DNA from: an uncultured Granulosicoccus sp.
GTDB taxonomy: Bacteria > Pseudomonadota > Gammaproteobacteria > Granulosicoccales > Granulosicoccaceae
Direction of reading: 5' to 3'
DNA length: 64,000 bases
NCBI GenBank assembly: GCA_947492525.1
Contig: CANLNQ010000005.1
Coordinates: 1-64,000, forward strand
Shown: in pieces, positions 41,432 to 50,133 of the stretch
Layout: the number at the start of each line of letters is the position of its first letter
Position numbering within the stretch: the first letter of the stretch is position 1
The notes under the pieces: model-generated
The model's database searches: none
What the model was told of the DNA's origin: nothing
Seen by the model: only the letters and a program-made list of their open reading frames with translations
Program-made: the position numbers and the translations under genes

Positions 41432-42859
41432 ATGCATGCCCCGTACGAGACGCCGCCTGTGAATGCCATCATGATCACTTCGAGAACCCGATTCAGCGCG
41501 CTGTGTCTGGCCGTGTGCCTGCTGGCTGTGCTGTCAAAAGGTCTGTTGTCAATCGACGGTGCAACATACGTCGCAGCACCATTGCTGTTGGCCTACATTG
41601 CCATCAATCTTGGCCATACCTCCGTCGTTGTCAGAGTCTTCTTCGCCATATCCGTCTTGTTGATGGTGTCCTCTGCTGTGACACGAGTGTCTGCCGATGA
41701 CATTCTGGCGGGGCTTGACCGGATGTTGTACCTGGGTTCACTGCTCAGCGCGCTGGGGTTCATGCGAGTGGTCGCTGCACAGGATGCGCATTTTGCACGT
41801 GCCGGTCGATTCCTGTCGTCGCAGCCGCCGGCGAGGCGCTACGTTTCCATGTACCTGGGCGGACACGTGTTCACCACCCTGTTGAACATGGGCGGGCTTG
41901 GCTTGCTGGTAGAAACCGTTGTCTCGGCCATGCAGCGTCGCCGGGCAAGCATGAGCGAGGTCGTCTTTCAGCTTCGCGAGCGCCGCATCGTATCAGCCAT
42001 CATGCGCGGCTTCGGCACGATTGCCTTCTGGACGCCCTTCGGCGTAGCCTTGAACAGCATGTTGCTGGTGTTCACCGATCTGCACTGGGCAGATGTGGCC
42101 CCCTACGGCCTGTTGTTCGCGCTGCTGGCCCTGGCGCTCGGCTGGGCGATGGATGGTGTCGAACGTCGGCTGAAGCCGCTGAGCCCACCGCCACGAGTCG
42201 ATCCTGCAGAGCCTGGCGATCAGAGCTCGACGCTGATTGTGGTCCTGCATGTATTGGTGTTGGGTGCCGCCATCTTCATTCTGGATACCCTGTTGCCCGT
42301 CAGCTTTCAGCTGGTTCTGCTGTTTGCCGTACCGATCTACGCGCTGTTGTGGATAAGCGCTCTGCAAGGGCGCGGCGGTGTGCACATCCTCACCGGAAAG
42401 TTCGTGGAGCGCGCGCCAACGTTTGTCACCGAAATAGGGGTGTTTTCGCTGGCCGGACTGATCGGGCCGATGATGGTGGCGCTGATCCCCGATGCTCTCC
42501 TGGATCCGGTATCTGCCGCCTTGGGCAATCATTCAATCGCTCTGGCCTTGCTCCTCATGTGGACGACCGTTGCTGCTGGCGTAGTGGGTATTCACCCCAT
42601 CATTTCCGTCATCGTGCTCGGTGAGCTGGTGGTTCGCAATGGCGGCATATCGGAGCTGGCGGCCATTCTGGCCCTGCTGGCTGGCTGGGCGAGTGCTGTC
42701 ACTCTGGCACCTTTCGCTACCACCGCCGTGTTTGTCGGACGCCTGACCGGGCGAGGGGTATGGCGCGTGACATGGGGCTGGAACGGACTCTACAGTCTGG
42801 CCTTGCTGGTTCTGTTCTCTGCATTGCTAGCCGCTGGTCTGTCGTTCGGCATTCTCTAG
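41432..42859 (+). CDS. Polytopic membrane protein, possible ion-transporter-superfamily permease
   Basis: About 475 residues with 11-12 hydrophobic helices (for example FSALCLAVCLLAVLSKG, ATYVAAPLLLAYIAINLG, TLIVVLHVLVLGAAIFILD, ALALLLMWTTVAAGVVGIHP and SLALLVLFSALLAAGLSFGI). Helix-breaking stretches GFGTIAFWTPFGVALNSM and GWASAVTLAPFATTAVFVGR resemble re-entrant loops of the ion transporter superfamily, but I do not recognise the family. The start is uncertain: ATG 41432 has a GAGGGGG upstream, ATG 41471 lies just before the first helix, and ATG 41399 is also open. It is divergent from the Nit1C operon and may be co-regulated with it. Confidence 0.7.
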   Translation: MHAPYETPPVNAIMITSRTRFSALCLAVCLLAVLSKGLLSIDGATYVAAPLLLAYIAINLGHTSVVVRVFFAISVLLMVSSAVTRVSADDILAGLDRMLYLGSLLSALGFMRVVAAQDAHFARAGRFLSSQPPARRYVSMYLGGHVFTTLLNMGGLGLLVETVVSAMQRRRASMSEVVFQLRERRIVSAIMRGFGTIAFWTPFGVALNSMLLVFTDLHWADVAPYGLLFALLALALGWAMDGVERRLKPLSPPPRVDPAEPGDQSSTLIVVLHVLVLGAAIFILDTLLPVSFQLVLLFAVPIYALLWISALQGRGGVHILTGKFVERAPTFVTEIGVFSLAGLIGPMMVALIPDALLDPVSAALGNHSIALALLLMWTTVAAGVVGIHPIISVIVLGELVVRNGGISELAAILALLAGWASAVTLAPFATTAVFVGRLTGRGVWRVTWGWNGLYSLALLVLFSALLAAGLSFGIL

Positions 42860-42938
42860 ATTTCCGATCGATCCTCTGGTGTTGCAGCGGGTCGCGGTCA
42901 CTCTCCCCAGGCACTGCCTGTCTTTTCAATCACAGATA

Positions 42939-42967
42939 TTGTTCTGTTGGTTCAATGTGTGTATCAT
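42939..42967 (+). promoter_or_regulatory. Candidate sigma-70 promoter for the TRAP/dicarboxylate operon
   Basis: TTGTTC (42939-42944), a 17-bp spacer and TATCAT (42962-42967) make a reasonable sigma-70 promoter, with a start expected near 42974, about 42 nt before dctP ATG 43016. Confidence 0.5.
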
Positions 42968-43002
42968 CCGCATAGTGAAATTCAATTCCGCATATTAGAA
43001 TT
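42968..43002 (+). promoter_or_regulatory. Candidate IclR-family operator overlapping the start site
   Basis: CCGCATA occurs twice, at 42968-42974 and 42988-42994, spaced 20 bp (two helical turns). The second copy sits inside an inverted repeat AATTC-N9-GAATT (42984-42988 and 42998-43002). The position just downstream of the -10 box would suit repression by the IclR protein encoded at 46002-46817. No binding data exist; the link is inference. Confidence 0.4.
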
Positions 43003-43015
43003 AAGGAGAGGGCGA

Positions 43016-44095
43016 ATGGCACAGCAGCAAACTATGGGATTGCGTATCAAACGGGGTGTAGTTGCCACGAGCCTGGCGGCGCTGTTAGCCGGCAGTGGTG
43101 TAGTCAGTGCTCAAACGACACTGATTGCCGGCGAGGCGGGGCCCAATCGGGGCGCGCGTGCTGCGGCCTTGCAGTCCTTTGCTGACGAGGTTGCCGAACG
43201 CTCAGACGGTGACGTGAAGATCGACATCCAGTGGGGTGGGGCCCTGTTCAAGGCAGGCGCAGCCTATCAATCCATCGGCAACGGGGTGGCCGATCTGGGA
43301 ACCATCATCGGTGTGTACTTCCCGCAGGAGATGCTGGGCTATGGCATTGCCGATCTGCCTTTGGAGAACCCGGATGCATGGGTCGGTATGCGAGCCACCG
43401 ATGAGCTGATGCGCAGCAGCCCTTCGTTGCAGGAAAATCTGGCTGACAGCAACCTGGTGTATATCGGCACCTTCACCACGTCTGCCGTTCATATCGGCTG
43501 CCAGGGAACCACCATCCGTTCTACCGAGGATATCGATGGGCTGAAAGTGCGTGGCGTCGGTGCCTATGGCGATACCTTCAAGGACTTCGGCGCGAATATG
43601 GTGAGCCTTTCCATCTACGATGCCTATCAGGCCCTGGATTCCGGACTCATTGATTGCTCACAGGGCTATTCCTACGCAGTAGCAGCCCTGAAACAGCAGG
43701 AGGTAATGGACAGCTATACCTTGTTGAACTGGGGCCAGGTGGGGGCACTTGGCATATTCATGAACAAGGAGATTTACGATTCTCTGTCTGAGGAAGTTCA
43801 GAACACGCTGAACGAGTCGGGTCGCGCCATGGCGGATACTCTCGGTGAGCTGATCACGATCGACAACGACAAGGCGGTGAAAACCCTGCAGGACGCCGGC
43901 GCGGAAATCGTCGAGCTGCCGGCAGAAGAGCGAATGAAGCTGGTGGAGAAGGGCAAACCGTATATCGATCAATGGGTCGAGCGGGCTGATTCCATCGGTT
44001 TTGATGGAGCAGCCTTGTTGGCGCAATACCGCGGATTGATCGACAAGTACACGGCCGAGCGCGACCAGCAGGGCTATCCCTGGAATCGAGACTGA
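43016..44095 (+). CDS. dctP: TRAP transporter substrate-binding protein (DctP family)
   Basis: Periplasmic solute receptor of 359 aa. The signal peptide (VVATSLAALLAGSGVVSAQ) is cleaved before TTLIAGEAGPNRG. The DctP fold is seen in DVKIDIQWGGALFKAGAAYQ, LKVRGVGAYGDTFKDFGANM (the conserved substrate-carboxylate Arg region) and SIYDAYQALDSGLIDCSQG. ATG 43016 has a strong AAGGAG upstream; the frame is open further left but unsupported. It opens the operon for uptake and degradation of a carboxylic acid; a dicarboxylate such as pimelate is inferred from downstream genes. Confidence 0.92.
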   Translation: MAQQQTMGLRIKRGVVATSLAALLAGSGVVSAQTTLIAGEAGPNRGARAAALQSFADEVAERSDGDVKIDIQWGGALFKAGAAYQSIGNGVADLGTIIGVYFPQEMLGYGIADLPLENPDAWVGMRATDELMRSSPSLQENLADSNLVYIGTFTTSAVHIGCQGTTIRSTEDIDGLKVRGVGAYGDTFKDFGANMVSLSIYDAYQALDSGLIDCSQGYSYAVAALKQQEVMDSYTLLNWGQVGALGIFMNKEIYDSLSEEVQNTLNESGRAMADTLGELITIDNDKAVKTLQDAGAEIVELPAEERMKLVEKGKPYIDQWVERADSIGFDGAALLAQYRGLIDKYTAERDQQGYPWNRD

Positions 44096-44128
44096 TAGCC
44101 CCCGACTTCTACCGGAATCAGGCAGGCC

Positions 44129-44665
44129 ATGCTGCAGAGAATCGAAAAGTTGTTGCTGGAGCTGGCGGTGCTCGCCGTGCTTGCACTGGGTCTGCTGATC
44201 AGTGCAAGTGTGGTACTTCGAGTATTCTTCAACTCGGGCATTCCGGATACCATCGTGATGGTGCGCGAACTGATGGTGGCTGCCATCCTGTTGCCTCTGG
44301 CGGCGGCAACGTCAGCTCGTGCCCATATCGTCGTCGAATTTCTGACCAACCAGTTTCCGGCGCGTGTCCAGGGGTGGTTCGTGGTGTTCGGAACGGGGTT
44401 TGGTGTACTGGCACTGGCTCCGCTGATATACGCAGGTTGGAACGAGACCGTGCATTCCCTGCAAAGCGGTGCCTTTTATTTCGGGCAGCTGAATCTGCCC
44501 AAATGGCCAGGACATCTGATCTTCCTGATCGGCATTTCCTTTTGCTGGCTGCGCCTGCTGCTGCTGGTCATCGCAGATCTGAAGCAATTGCGCGCCGGCT
44601 TGCCGGTTGCCGATACGCAGGCAACAGCGCCTTCACACGACACTGCATCTCGGGGTGAACACTGA
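44129..44665 (+). CDS. dctQ: TRAP transporter small permease (DctQ family)
   Basis: Inner-membrane protein of 178 aa with four TM segments, including LLELAVLAVLALGLLISASVV and WFVVFGTGFGVLALAPLIYA, and the family motif ELMVAAILLPLAAATSARAHI between helices two and three. It pairs with DctM; its stop overlaps the dctM start (TGATG), so the two are coupled. Confidence 0.92.
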   Translation: MLQRIEKLLLELAVLAVLALGLLISASVVLRVFFNSGIPDTIVMVRELMVAAILLPLAAATSARAHIVVEFLTNQFPARVQGWFVVFGTGFGVLALAPLIYAGWNETVHSLQSGAFYFGQLNLPKWPGHLIFLIGISFCWLRLLLLVIADLKQLRAGLPVADTQATAPSHDTASRGEH

Positions 44666-46005
44666 TGGATGGCACGCTGGTCGGTCTCATCGCATTCGCC
44701 TCCGTCATTGCCCTGCTGGCAGTACGCGTACCGATCGCCTTCGCTCTGGCCGGGGTGGCGACGGCCGGTACCTTCGTGATGTTCGCCTTTCGCACAGGTA
44801 CTTTCATGGGGGAGCGAGCAGTACGGTCCACCACCTCACTTGTCTATTCGAATTCCTTCGACCTGATTCATTCCTACGATCTGTCGATGATTCCGCTGTT
44901 CATCGCACTGGGGCATATTGCCTACCGAGCCGACATCACCACCCGCATCTATCACGCCGCCCGGGTCTGGCTGGTGAGTATTCCGGGTGGGGTTGCCATG
45001 GCCTCGGTTGTGGGATGTGGTGGCTTCTCCGCCATTACCGGGTCCTCCATTGCCTGTGCATCAACCATGGGGCGTATCTGCTCTCCGGAGATGTTGCGCA
45101 TGGGTTATGACAAGAGACTGGCCACGGCCAGTGTGGCTGCCGGCGGTACGCTCGGGTCTCTGATCCCACCCTCGGTGCTGTTCATCATCTACGGCATCTT
45201 CACCGAAACATCCATCAGCAAGCTGTTTCTGGCAGGCATCCTGCCGGGCATTCTCACGTTGCTGGGTTTCCTGCTCGTGATCTATCTCTGGGTGCGACGT
45301 GATCCGGCAGCGGCACCACCGTTCAATGGCGTGATCACTCGGGCAGAGCGTGTCGAAGCCGCGATTCAGGCCTGGCCAGCCGTGGCTTTGTTCGTCATCA
45401 TCATCGGCGGCATCTACGGTGGGTTCTTCACGGCAACCGAGGCAGCGGCGGTATGCGTGTCAGCGACGATCATCATCGGCTTTGCGCAGCGCAAGCTGGA
45501 TATCAAGGGGCTGTTCGAGGCCTTGCGGGAAACCTGCATTCAAACCGCCAGCATATTTCTGATTGCCGCGGCTGCCAAGATCTTCGTCGCCTTCATAGCC
45601 TTGACCGGTGTCGCACCCGCCATAGTGGAGTTTGTCACTGCCGCGGACTTGTCCAGTTTCTATCTGCTGCTGTCCATCGCCATCATCTACCTTGTGCTGG
45701 GAATGTTCCTGGACCCCATCGGCATCATGGTGTTGACTCTGCCCCTGATGATTCCGTTGATCGATTCGTATGGCTTCGACCTCATCTGGTTCGGTGTGGT
45801 CGTCATCAAGCTTCTGGAGATCGGGCTGATCACGCCGCCGGTTGGATTGAATGTCTTTGTCATTGCCAATGTGGTTGGCAAGGACGTATCGAGCGAAACC
45901 ATCTTTGCCGGTATCCTGCGGTTCCTGGCAATCGATGTCATCGTGCTGTTCTGCATCATTGCCTTTCCGATCATCTCGCTGTTGATTCCAGGAACAATGT
46001 CATGA
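44665..46005 (+). CDS. dctM: TRAP transporter large permease (DctM family)
   Basis: Na+-coupled channel subunit of 446 aa with about 12 TM helices. Typical stretches are AVRVPIAFALAGVATAGTF, MASVVGCGGFSAITGSSIAC, AAGGTLGSLIPPSVLFIIYG, GGIYGGFFTATEAAAVCV and GLITPPVGLNVFVIANVVG. With DctP and DctQ it drives high-affinity uptake using the sodium gradient, consistent with a marine cell. It overlaps the iclR-type gene by 4 bp (ATGA). Confidence 0.95.
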   Translation: MDGTLVGLIAFASVIALLAVRVPIAFALAGVATAGTFVMFAFRTGTFMGERAVRSTTSLVYSNSFDLIHSYDLSMIPLFIALGHIAYRADITTRIYHAARVWLVSIPGGVAMASVVGCGGFSAITGSSIACASTMGRICSPEMLRMGYDKRLATASVAAGGTLGSLIPPSVLFIIYGIFTETSISKLFLAGILPGILTLLGFLLVIYLWVRRDPAAAPPFNGVITRAERVEAAIQAWPAVALFVIIIGGIYGGFFTATEAAAVCVSATIIIGFAQRKLDIKGLFEALRETCIQTASIFLIAAAAKIFVAFIALTGVAPAIVEFVTAADLSSFYLLLSIAIIYLVLGMFLDPIGIMVLTLPLMIPLIDSYGFDLIWFGVVVIKLLEIGLITPPVGLNVFVIANVVGKDVSSETIFAGILRFLAIDVIVLFCIIAFPIISLLIPGTMS

Positions 46006-46817
46006 GCAGTGGTATACCTCCAGAGAAAGACCGTCGTTTTGCAACTACCCTGGCAAGAGGGCTCAGTGTGCTTCGTGCCTTTCGCGCAACGGATGATGGG
46101 CTGGGCAACGCAGAAATTGCCGAACGCACCAATCTGCCCAAATCCACCGTGTCGCGTCTGACCTTCACGCTGCAATCGCTGGGATATCTCAATCATCTTG
46201 GCCGGGGAGACCGCTATCGCCCGGGGCCGGCCTTGCTGGCATTGGGTCATCTTGCCAACGCATCTATGTCGTTTGTCGATGTTTCCGCACCCATCATGCA
46301 AAGGCTGGCGGACGAGACCGGCACCCTGAGTCTGCTGGCTGTACGAGACGGTTCGAAGCTGCTGTTGGTCAAGACCTGGCGGCCGGCGGATGTCTCTTCG
46401 CTGTGGCTGGAAGTCGGTCATCGACTGCCATTTGATGGATCCTCATCCGGGTATGCCTTGCTGGCAGCACTGTCCGAAGAACGCTTTGACGATGTCATCG
46501 ATCAGATAGAGGGTGATTCGTCTTTCACCGATGAAAGAGCACAACAGATACGTGATGACGCAGCCAATCAGCTGCTGACAACGGGCTTTGTCGTGGCAGA
46601 TCCGGCAGAGTACTTCACGCCCAACATCCACGCGGTATCGGTACCGTTTCATCCGCGCGATCTGGGCGAGCCAGTGGTGTTCAGTTGCGGGGCCGTGCCG
46701 AAGGATCTCACGATGGCGCGCTTGCGCAAGAGTGTTGGTCCGGCCTTGAAGGCAAGCGTCAACGAACTCGAGCGAATCATGGGAATGAGCCCCGGGATGC
46801 CGGAGTCAGGAATGTGA
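46002..46817 (+). CDS. IclR family transcriptional regulator
   Basis: A 271-residue regulator. The winged helix-turn-helix spans about residues 15-75 (TTLARGLSVLRAFRATDDGL, NAEIAERTNLPKSTVSRLTF); the ligand-binding domain includes LPFDGSSSGYALLAALSEE and ends in MARLRKSVGPALKASVNELE. ATG 46002 overlaps the dctM stop; the far longer frame is a read-through of dctM. Encoded between transporter and catabolic genes, it probably senses the substrate or its CoA ester and acts at the dctP promoter. Its stop overlaps a GTG in the next gene. Confidence 0.9.
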   Translation: MSSGIPPEKDRRFATTLARGLSVLRAFRATDDGLGNAEIAERTNLPKSTVSRLTFTLQSLGYLNHLGRGDRYRPGPALLALGHLANASMSFVDVSAPIMQRLADETGTLSLLAVRDGSKLLLVKTWRPADVSSLWLEVGHRLPFDGSSSGYALLAALSEERFDDVIDQIEGDSSFTDERAQQIRDDAANQLLTTGFVVADPAEYFTPNIHAVSVPFHPRDLGEPVVFSCGAVPKDLTMARLRKSVGPALKASVNELERIMGMSPGMPESGM

Positions 46818-46831
46818 AGACAGAAGCAGCG

Positions 46832-48928
46832 ATGAATGAAGTATTATCCTATGAGCGCGAGAATCGGCTGGTGCTCATCACCATTGCCAACCCGCCGGTC
46901 AATGCTCTGTCACAACAGGTTCGTGCCGGTCTGCTGGCCGCCATCGACAAGTTTGCCATGGATGAGTCCGCGGACATTGCAATCATCATTGGCAATGGAC
47001 GTCTGTTCATTGGAGGCGCCGATATCTCGGAATTCGGAAAACCGCCACTCGAACCGCGTCTGCCCGATGTCATCAACCGCGTGGAAGCCTGTGAAAAACC
47101 GGTGTTGGCAGCCATACATGGCACGGCGCTTGGCGGTGGCCTGGAAGTGGCATTGGGTGCTCACTACCGTATAGCACAAGGCGGAGCAAAGCTCGGCTTG
47201 CCGGAAGTCAGGCTTGGCCTGCTGCCGGGCGCTGGTGGTACTCAGCGGCTGCCTCGCCTTACCGGCGTGGACCAGGCACTGAACATGATCACCAGCGGAA
47301 CACCGCTCACGGCCGAGCAGGCGCTGGAACACGGCCTGGTGGATCGCGTGGACACACAAGGCGACATCAGGCGGGCAGCCCTGCTTTTCGCACGGGAACT
47401 TCAGGTGGAAAATGCTCCCGTGCGTCGTACCGGTGCGCTGCCGCGTCCGACCGCCGATGCCGTATTACTGCAACAGTGGCGAGAACGTCTGGAACACCGT
47501 GCACGCGGTGAGGTGGCTGCACTATCGGCCCTGGAAGCTGTGGAGGCGGCAACCCGAACAGAGCTGGGCGAGGGCCTTGTCACCGAACGCAAGCTGTTTC
47601 TCGCTCTGATGCAGACGCCGCAGCGAGCGGGGTTGATACATGCCTTCTTCGCCGAAAGAGCTGTCGGTAAACTGGCTGAGCTGCGTGATGCAAATCCGCT
47701 TCCTGTCGAGCACGTTGGTGTTGTGGGTGGAGGTACCATGGGTGCCGGTATTGCCACGGCGGCATTGCTCAGTGACTTCGACGTAACGCTGGTCGAGCGT
47801 GACGAAGGCGCCGCTGCCAGGGCGCGCGATACCATTGCGACGTATCTGACTGCGGCAGTCAAGCGTGGCAAGCTGGATGAGACCGCGTGCCAGGCCATTC
47901 TGGAAGAGCGATTGCAGACAGTCGATGACTACAGCAGGTTGGCACATGCCGACCTGATCATCGAGGCAGTCTTCGAGAGCATGGATGTCAAGAAGACCGT
48001 TTTCAGGACGCTCGATGACGTGGCACGGCCAGGCGCCATTCTCGCCACCAATACTTCCTATCTGGATATCAACGAGATTGCTTCGGCCACCAATCGTCCC
48101 GAGTCAGTAATCGGGCTGCATTTCTTTTCGCCTGCGCATGTCATGAAACTGCTGGAAGTAGTGGTGGCCGACAGAACATCGCCTGAACTGGTCGCTACCG
48201 CATTCGCGCTTGCCAGACGGCTGGGCAAGACGGCAGTGCGGGCCGGTGTCTGTGATGGCTTCATCGGCAACCGTCTGCTGAGTCACTACCGCGCGGCGGC
48301 TGATCACATGCTTCTCGATGGTGCCTCTCCGTATCAGGTTGATCGGGCTCTGCGGGCCTATGGCTTCGCCATGGGGCCTTATGCCGTTGCCGACCTGGCA
48401 GGGCTTGATATCGGTTATGCCACGCGCCAGCGCAGGGCCGCCGAACGCCACCCCCGTGAACGCTATCCTGCCTGGGCAGACGAGCTGTACCACCAGGGGC
48501 GGCTGGGACAGAAAACCGGAAAAGGCTATTACCGGTATCCGGAAGGAAGCCGCCAGGGGCTTGAAGACCCTGCAGTGGAGAAGCTGATTGCAGCAACACG
48601 CGAACAGGCGGGAGTCACGCCGCGCAGCTTCACGGACCGGGAAATCGTGGATCGCTACATGGCAGCCATGGTGAATGAAGCCGCTCGCATAATCGAGGAA
48701 GGCATTGCCCAGCGTCCGCTGGATATCGACGTGGTTCTGGTTCATGGCTATGGATTTCCGCGTTGGCGTGGCGGGCCGATGCATGCGGCTGATCAGCGCG
48801 GTCTGGCCAGTATTCTTGCCGACATCCACAGATACGCCGAAGAGGATGATCACTTCTGGCGGCCAGCGCCTCTGCTGACACAGTTGGTCGAACAGGATCG
48901 GCAGTTCAACAGTCTCAACCACTCCTGA
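46832..48928 (+). CDS. pimF: Bifunctional enoyl-CoA hydratase/3-hydroxyacyl-CoA dehydrogenase (PimF-like)
   Basis: A 698-residue beta-oxidation enzyme. The N-terminal crotonase domain has GGADISEF, GTALGGGLEVALGAHYRIA and GLPEVRLGLLPGAGGTQRLP with both catalytic Glu residues. The dehydrogenase part starts at about residue 295 with VGVVGGGTMGAGIATAA and has the catalytic His region GLHFFSPAHVMKLLEVV, then two helical C-terminal domains. ATG 46832 is preferred; GTG 46814 overlapping the iclR stop is possible. Size and order match PimF of the Rhodopseudomonas palustris pimelate operon; FadJ-type general beta-oxidation is the alternative. Confidence 0.9.
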   Translation: MNEVLSYERENRLVLITIANPPVNALSQQVRAGLLAAIDKFAMDESADIAIIIGNGRLFIGGADISEFGKPPLEPRLPDVINRVEACEKPVLAAIHGTALGGGLEVALGAHYRIAQGGAKLGLPEVRLGLLPGAGGTQRLPRLTGVDQALNMITSGTPLTAEQALEHGLVDRVDTQGDIRRAALLFARELQVENAPVRRTGALPRPTADAVLLQQWRERLEHRARGEVAALSALEAVEAATRTELGEGLVTERKLFLALMQTPQRAGLIHAFFAERAVGKLAELRDANPLPVEHVGVVGGGTMGAGIATAALLSDFDVTLVERDEGAAARARDTIATYLTAAVKRGKLDETACQAILEERLQTVDDYSRLAHADLIIEAVFESMDVKKTVFRTLDDVARPGAILATNTSYLDINEIASATNRPESVIGLHFFSPAHVMKLLEVVVADRTSPELVATAFALARRLGKTAVRAGVCDGFIGNRLLSHYRAAADHMLLDGASPYQVDRALRAYGFAMGPYAVADLAGLDIGYATRQRRAAERHPRERYPAWADELYHQGRLGQKTGKGYYRYPEGSRQGLEDPAVEKLIAATREQAGVTPRSFTDREIVDRYMAAMVNEAARIIEEGIAQRPLDIDVVLVHGYGFPRWRGGPMHAADQRGLASILADIHRYAEEDDHFWRPAPLLTQLVEQDRQFNSLNHS

Positions 48929-48942
48929 ACAGAATCAGTCAC

Positions 48943-50118
48943 ATGTCAAAAGCTGTCATTGTATCCGTGGCCAGAACGCCCATCGGCAAGGCACACCGAG
49001 GATCGTTCAACATGACTCATGGTGCAACCATGGCCGGCCACGTTGCCGCAGAGTGCGTCAGACGAGCGGGCATCGATCCGGAACTCATCGAAGACAGCGT
49101 CTGGGGTTGTGGCTATCCCGAGTATGTCACCGGCGGCAATATTGCGCGGCAGGCCGTTATTCGAGCAGGGCTGCCAGTGAGTATTGCCGGCACAACCGTC
49201 AACCGCTTCTGTGCCAGTGGTCTGCAGGCCATCGCCATGGCTGCGCACATGATCAATGGCGAAGGAGCCAGAGCTGCATTGGCTGGAGGAGTGGAGAGCA
49301 TCTCGATGGTGCAGCCTCCGCCGAGGCATTCACGTGAGGGCTGGATCGAGCAGAACAAACCCGAGCTCTATCTGCCGATGATTGAAACCGCGGATATCGT
49401 CGCTGCGCGTTATGGCATCAGTCGTGAGTCTCAGGATGCTCTGGCCTTGCAGAGTCAGCAGCGTACGGCTGCTGCTCAGGCAGCGGGCCGATTCGATGCT
49501 GAAATCGTGCCCATGGATGTCACCATGGCGTTGACAGACAAGCAAAGCGGTGAGGTGTCCGAACAGGCTCATACGATCACGAAGGATGAATGCAATCGTG
49601 CAACGACAACACTTGAAGCCTTGCAGACACTGAAGCCGGTTCGCGGTGAAGGACAATTCATCACGGCCGGCAATGCCTCGCAACTCAGCGATGGGGCTTC
49701 AGCCTTGATGCTGATGGATGCCACCGAGGCAGAACGCCTCGGCCTTGACGCATTGGGTGCCTTCCGCGGTTTTGCGGTCGCAGGTTGTGAGCCGGATGAA
49801 ATGGGCATAGGGCCGGTGTTCGCGGTACCTCGACTACTTGAACGCCACGGACTGTCCGTCAGCGATATCGATCTGTGGGAACTGAACGAGGCGTTTGCCA
49901 GCCAGGCTCTTTACTGTCGCGATACTCTGGGTATCGACCCTGACATCTGCAATGTGGATGGGGGCTCCATTTCTGTAGGCCACCCCTTCGGCATGACCGG
50001 TGCTCGAATGGCCAGTCATCTTCTGCTGGAGGGTCATCGACGGGGATCAAGGCTTGGCGTCGTCACCATGTGCATTGGCGGCGGTCAGGGTGCGGCCGGA
50101 CTGTTTGAAATCTACTGA
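48943..50118 (+). CDS. pimB: Acetyl-CoA acyltransferase (thiolase, PimB-like)
   Basis: Thiolase of 391 aa that releases acetyl-CoA from 3-oxoacyl-CoA. The nucleophilic Cys lies in TTVNRFCASGLQAIAMAAH, the His in GGSISVGHPFGMTGARMASH, and the second Cys in TMCIGGGQGAAGLFEIY. It is 14 bp after the PimF-like gene. In the pimelate model it would split 3-oxopimeloyl-CoA into glutaryl-CoA and acetyl-CoA. Confidence 0.92.
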   Translation: MSKAVIVSVARTPIGKAHRGSFNMTHGATMAGHVAAECVRRAGIDPELIEDSVWGCGYPEYVTGGNIARQAVIRAGLPVSIAGTTVNRFCASGLQAIAMAAHMINGEGARAALAGGVESISMVQPPPRHSREGWIEQNKPELYLPMIETADIVAARYGISRESQDALALQSQQRTAAAQAAGRFDAEIVPMDVTMALTDKQSGEVSEQAHTITKDECNRATTTLEALQTLKPVRGEGQFITAGNASQLSDGASALMLMDATEAERLGLDALGAFRGFAVAGCEPDEMGIGPVFAVPRLLERHGLSVSDIDLWELNEAFASQALYCRDTLGIDPDICNVDGGSISVGHPFGMTGARMASHLLLEGHRRGSRLGVVTMCIGGGQGAAGLFEIY

Positions 50119-50133
50119 AAGCTGGAGCTGAGC

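Noticed and set aside
46685..46831. N-terminal extension of the PimF-like protein
   Set aside because: The upstream frame only shadows the 3' end of the IclR gene; the crotonase domain begins right after ATG 46832.
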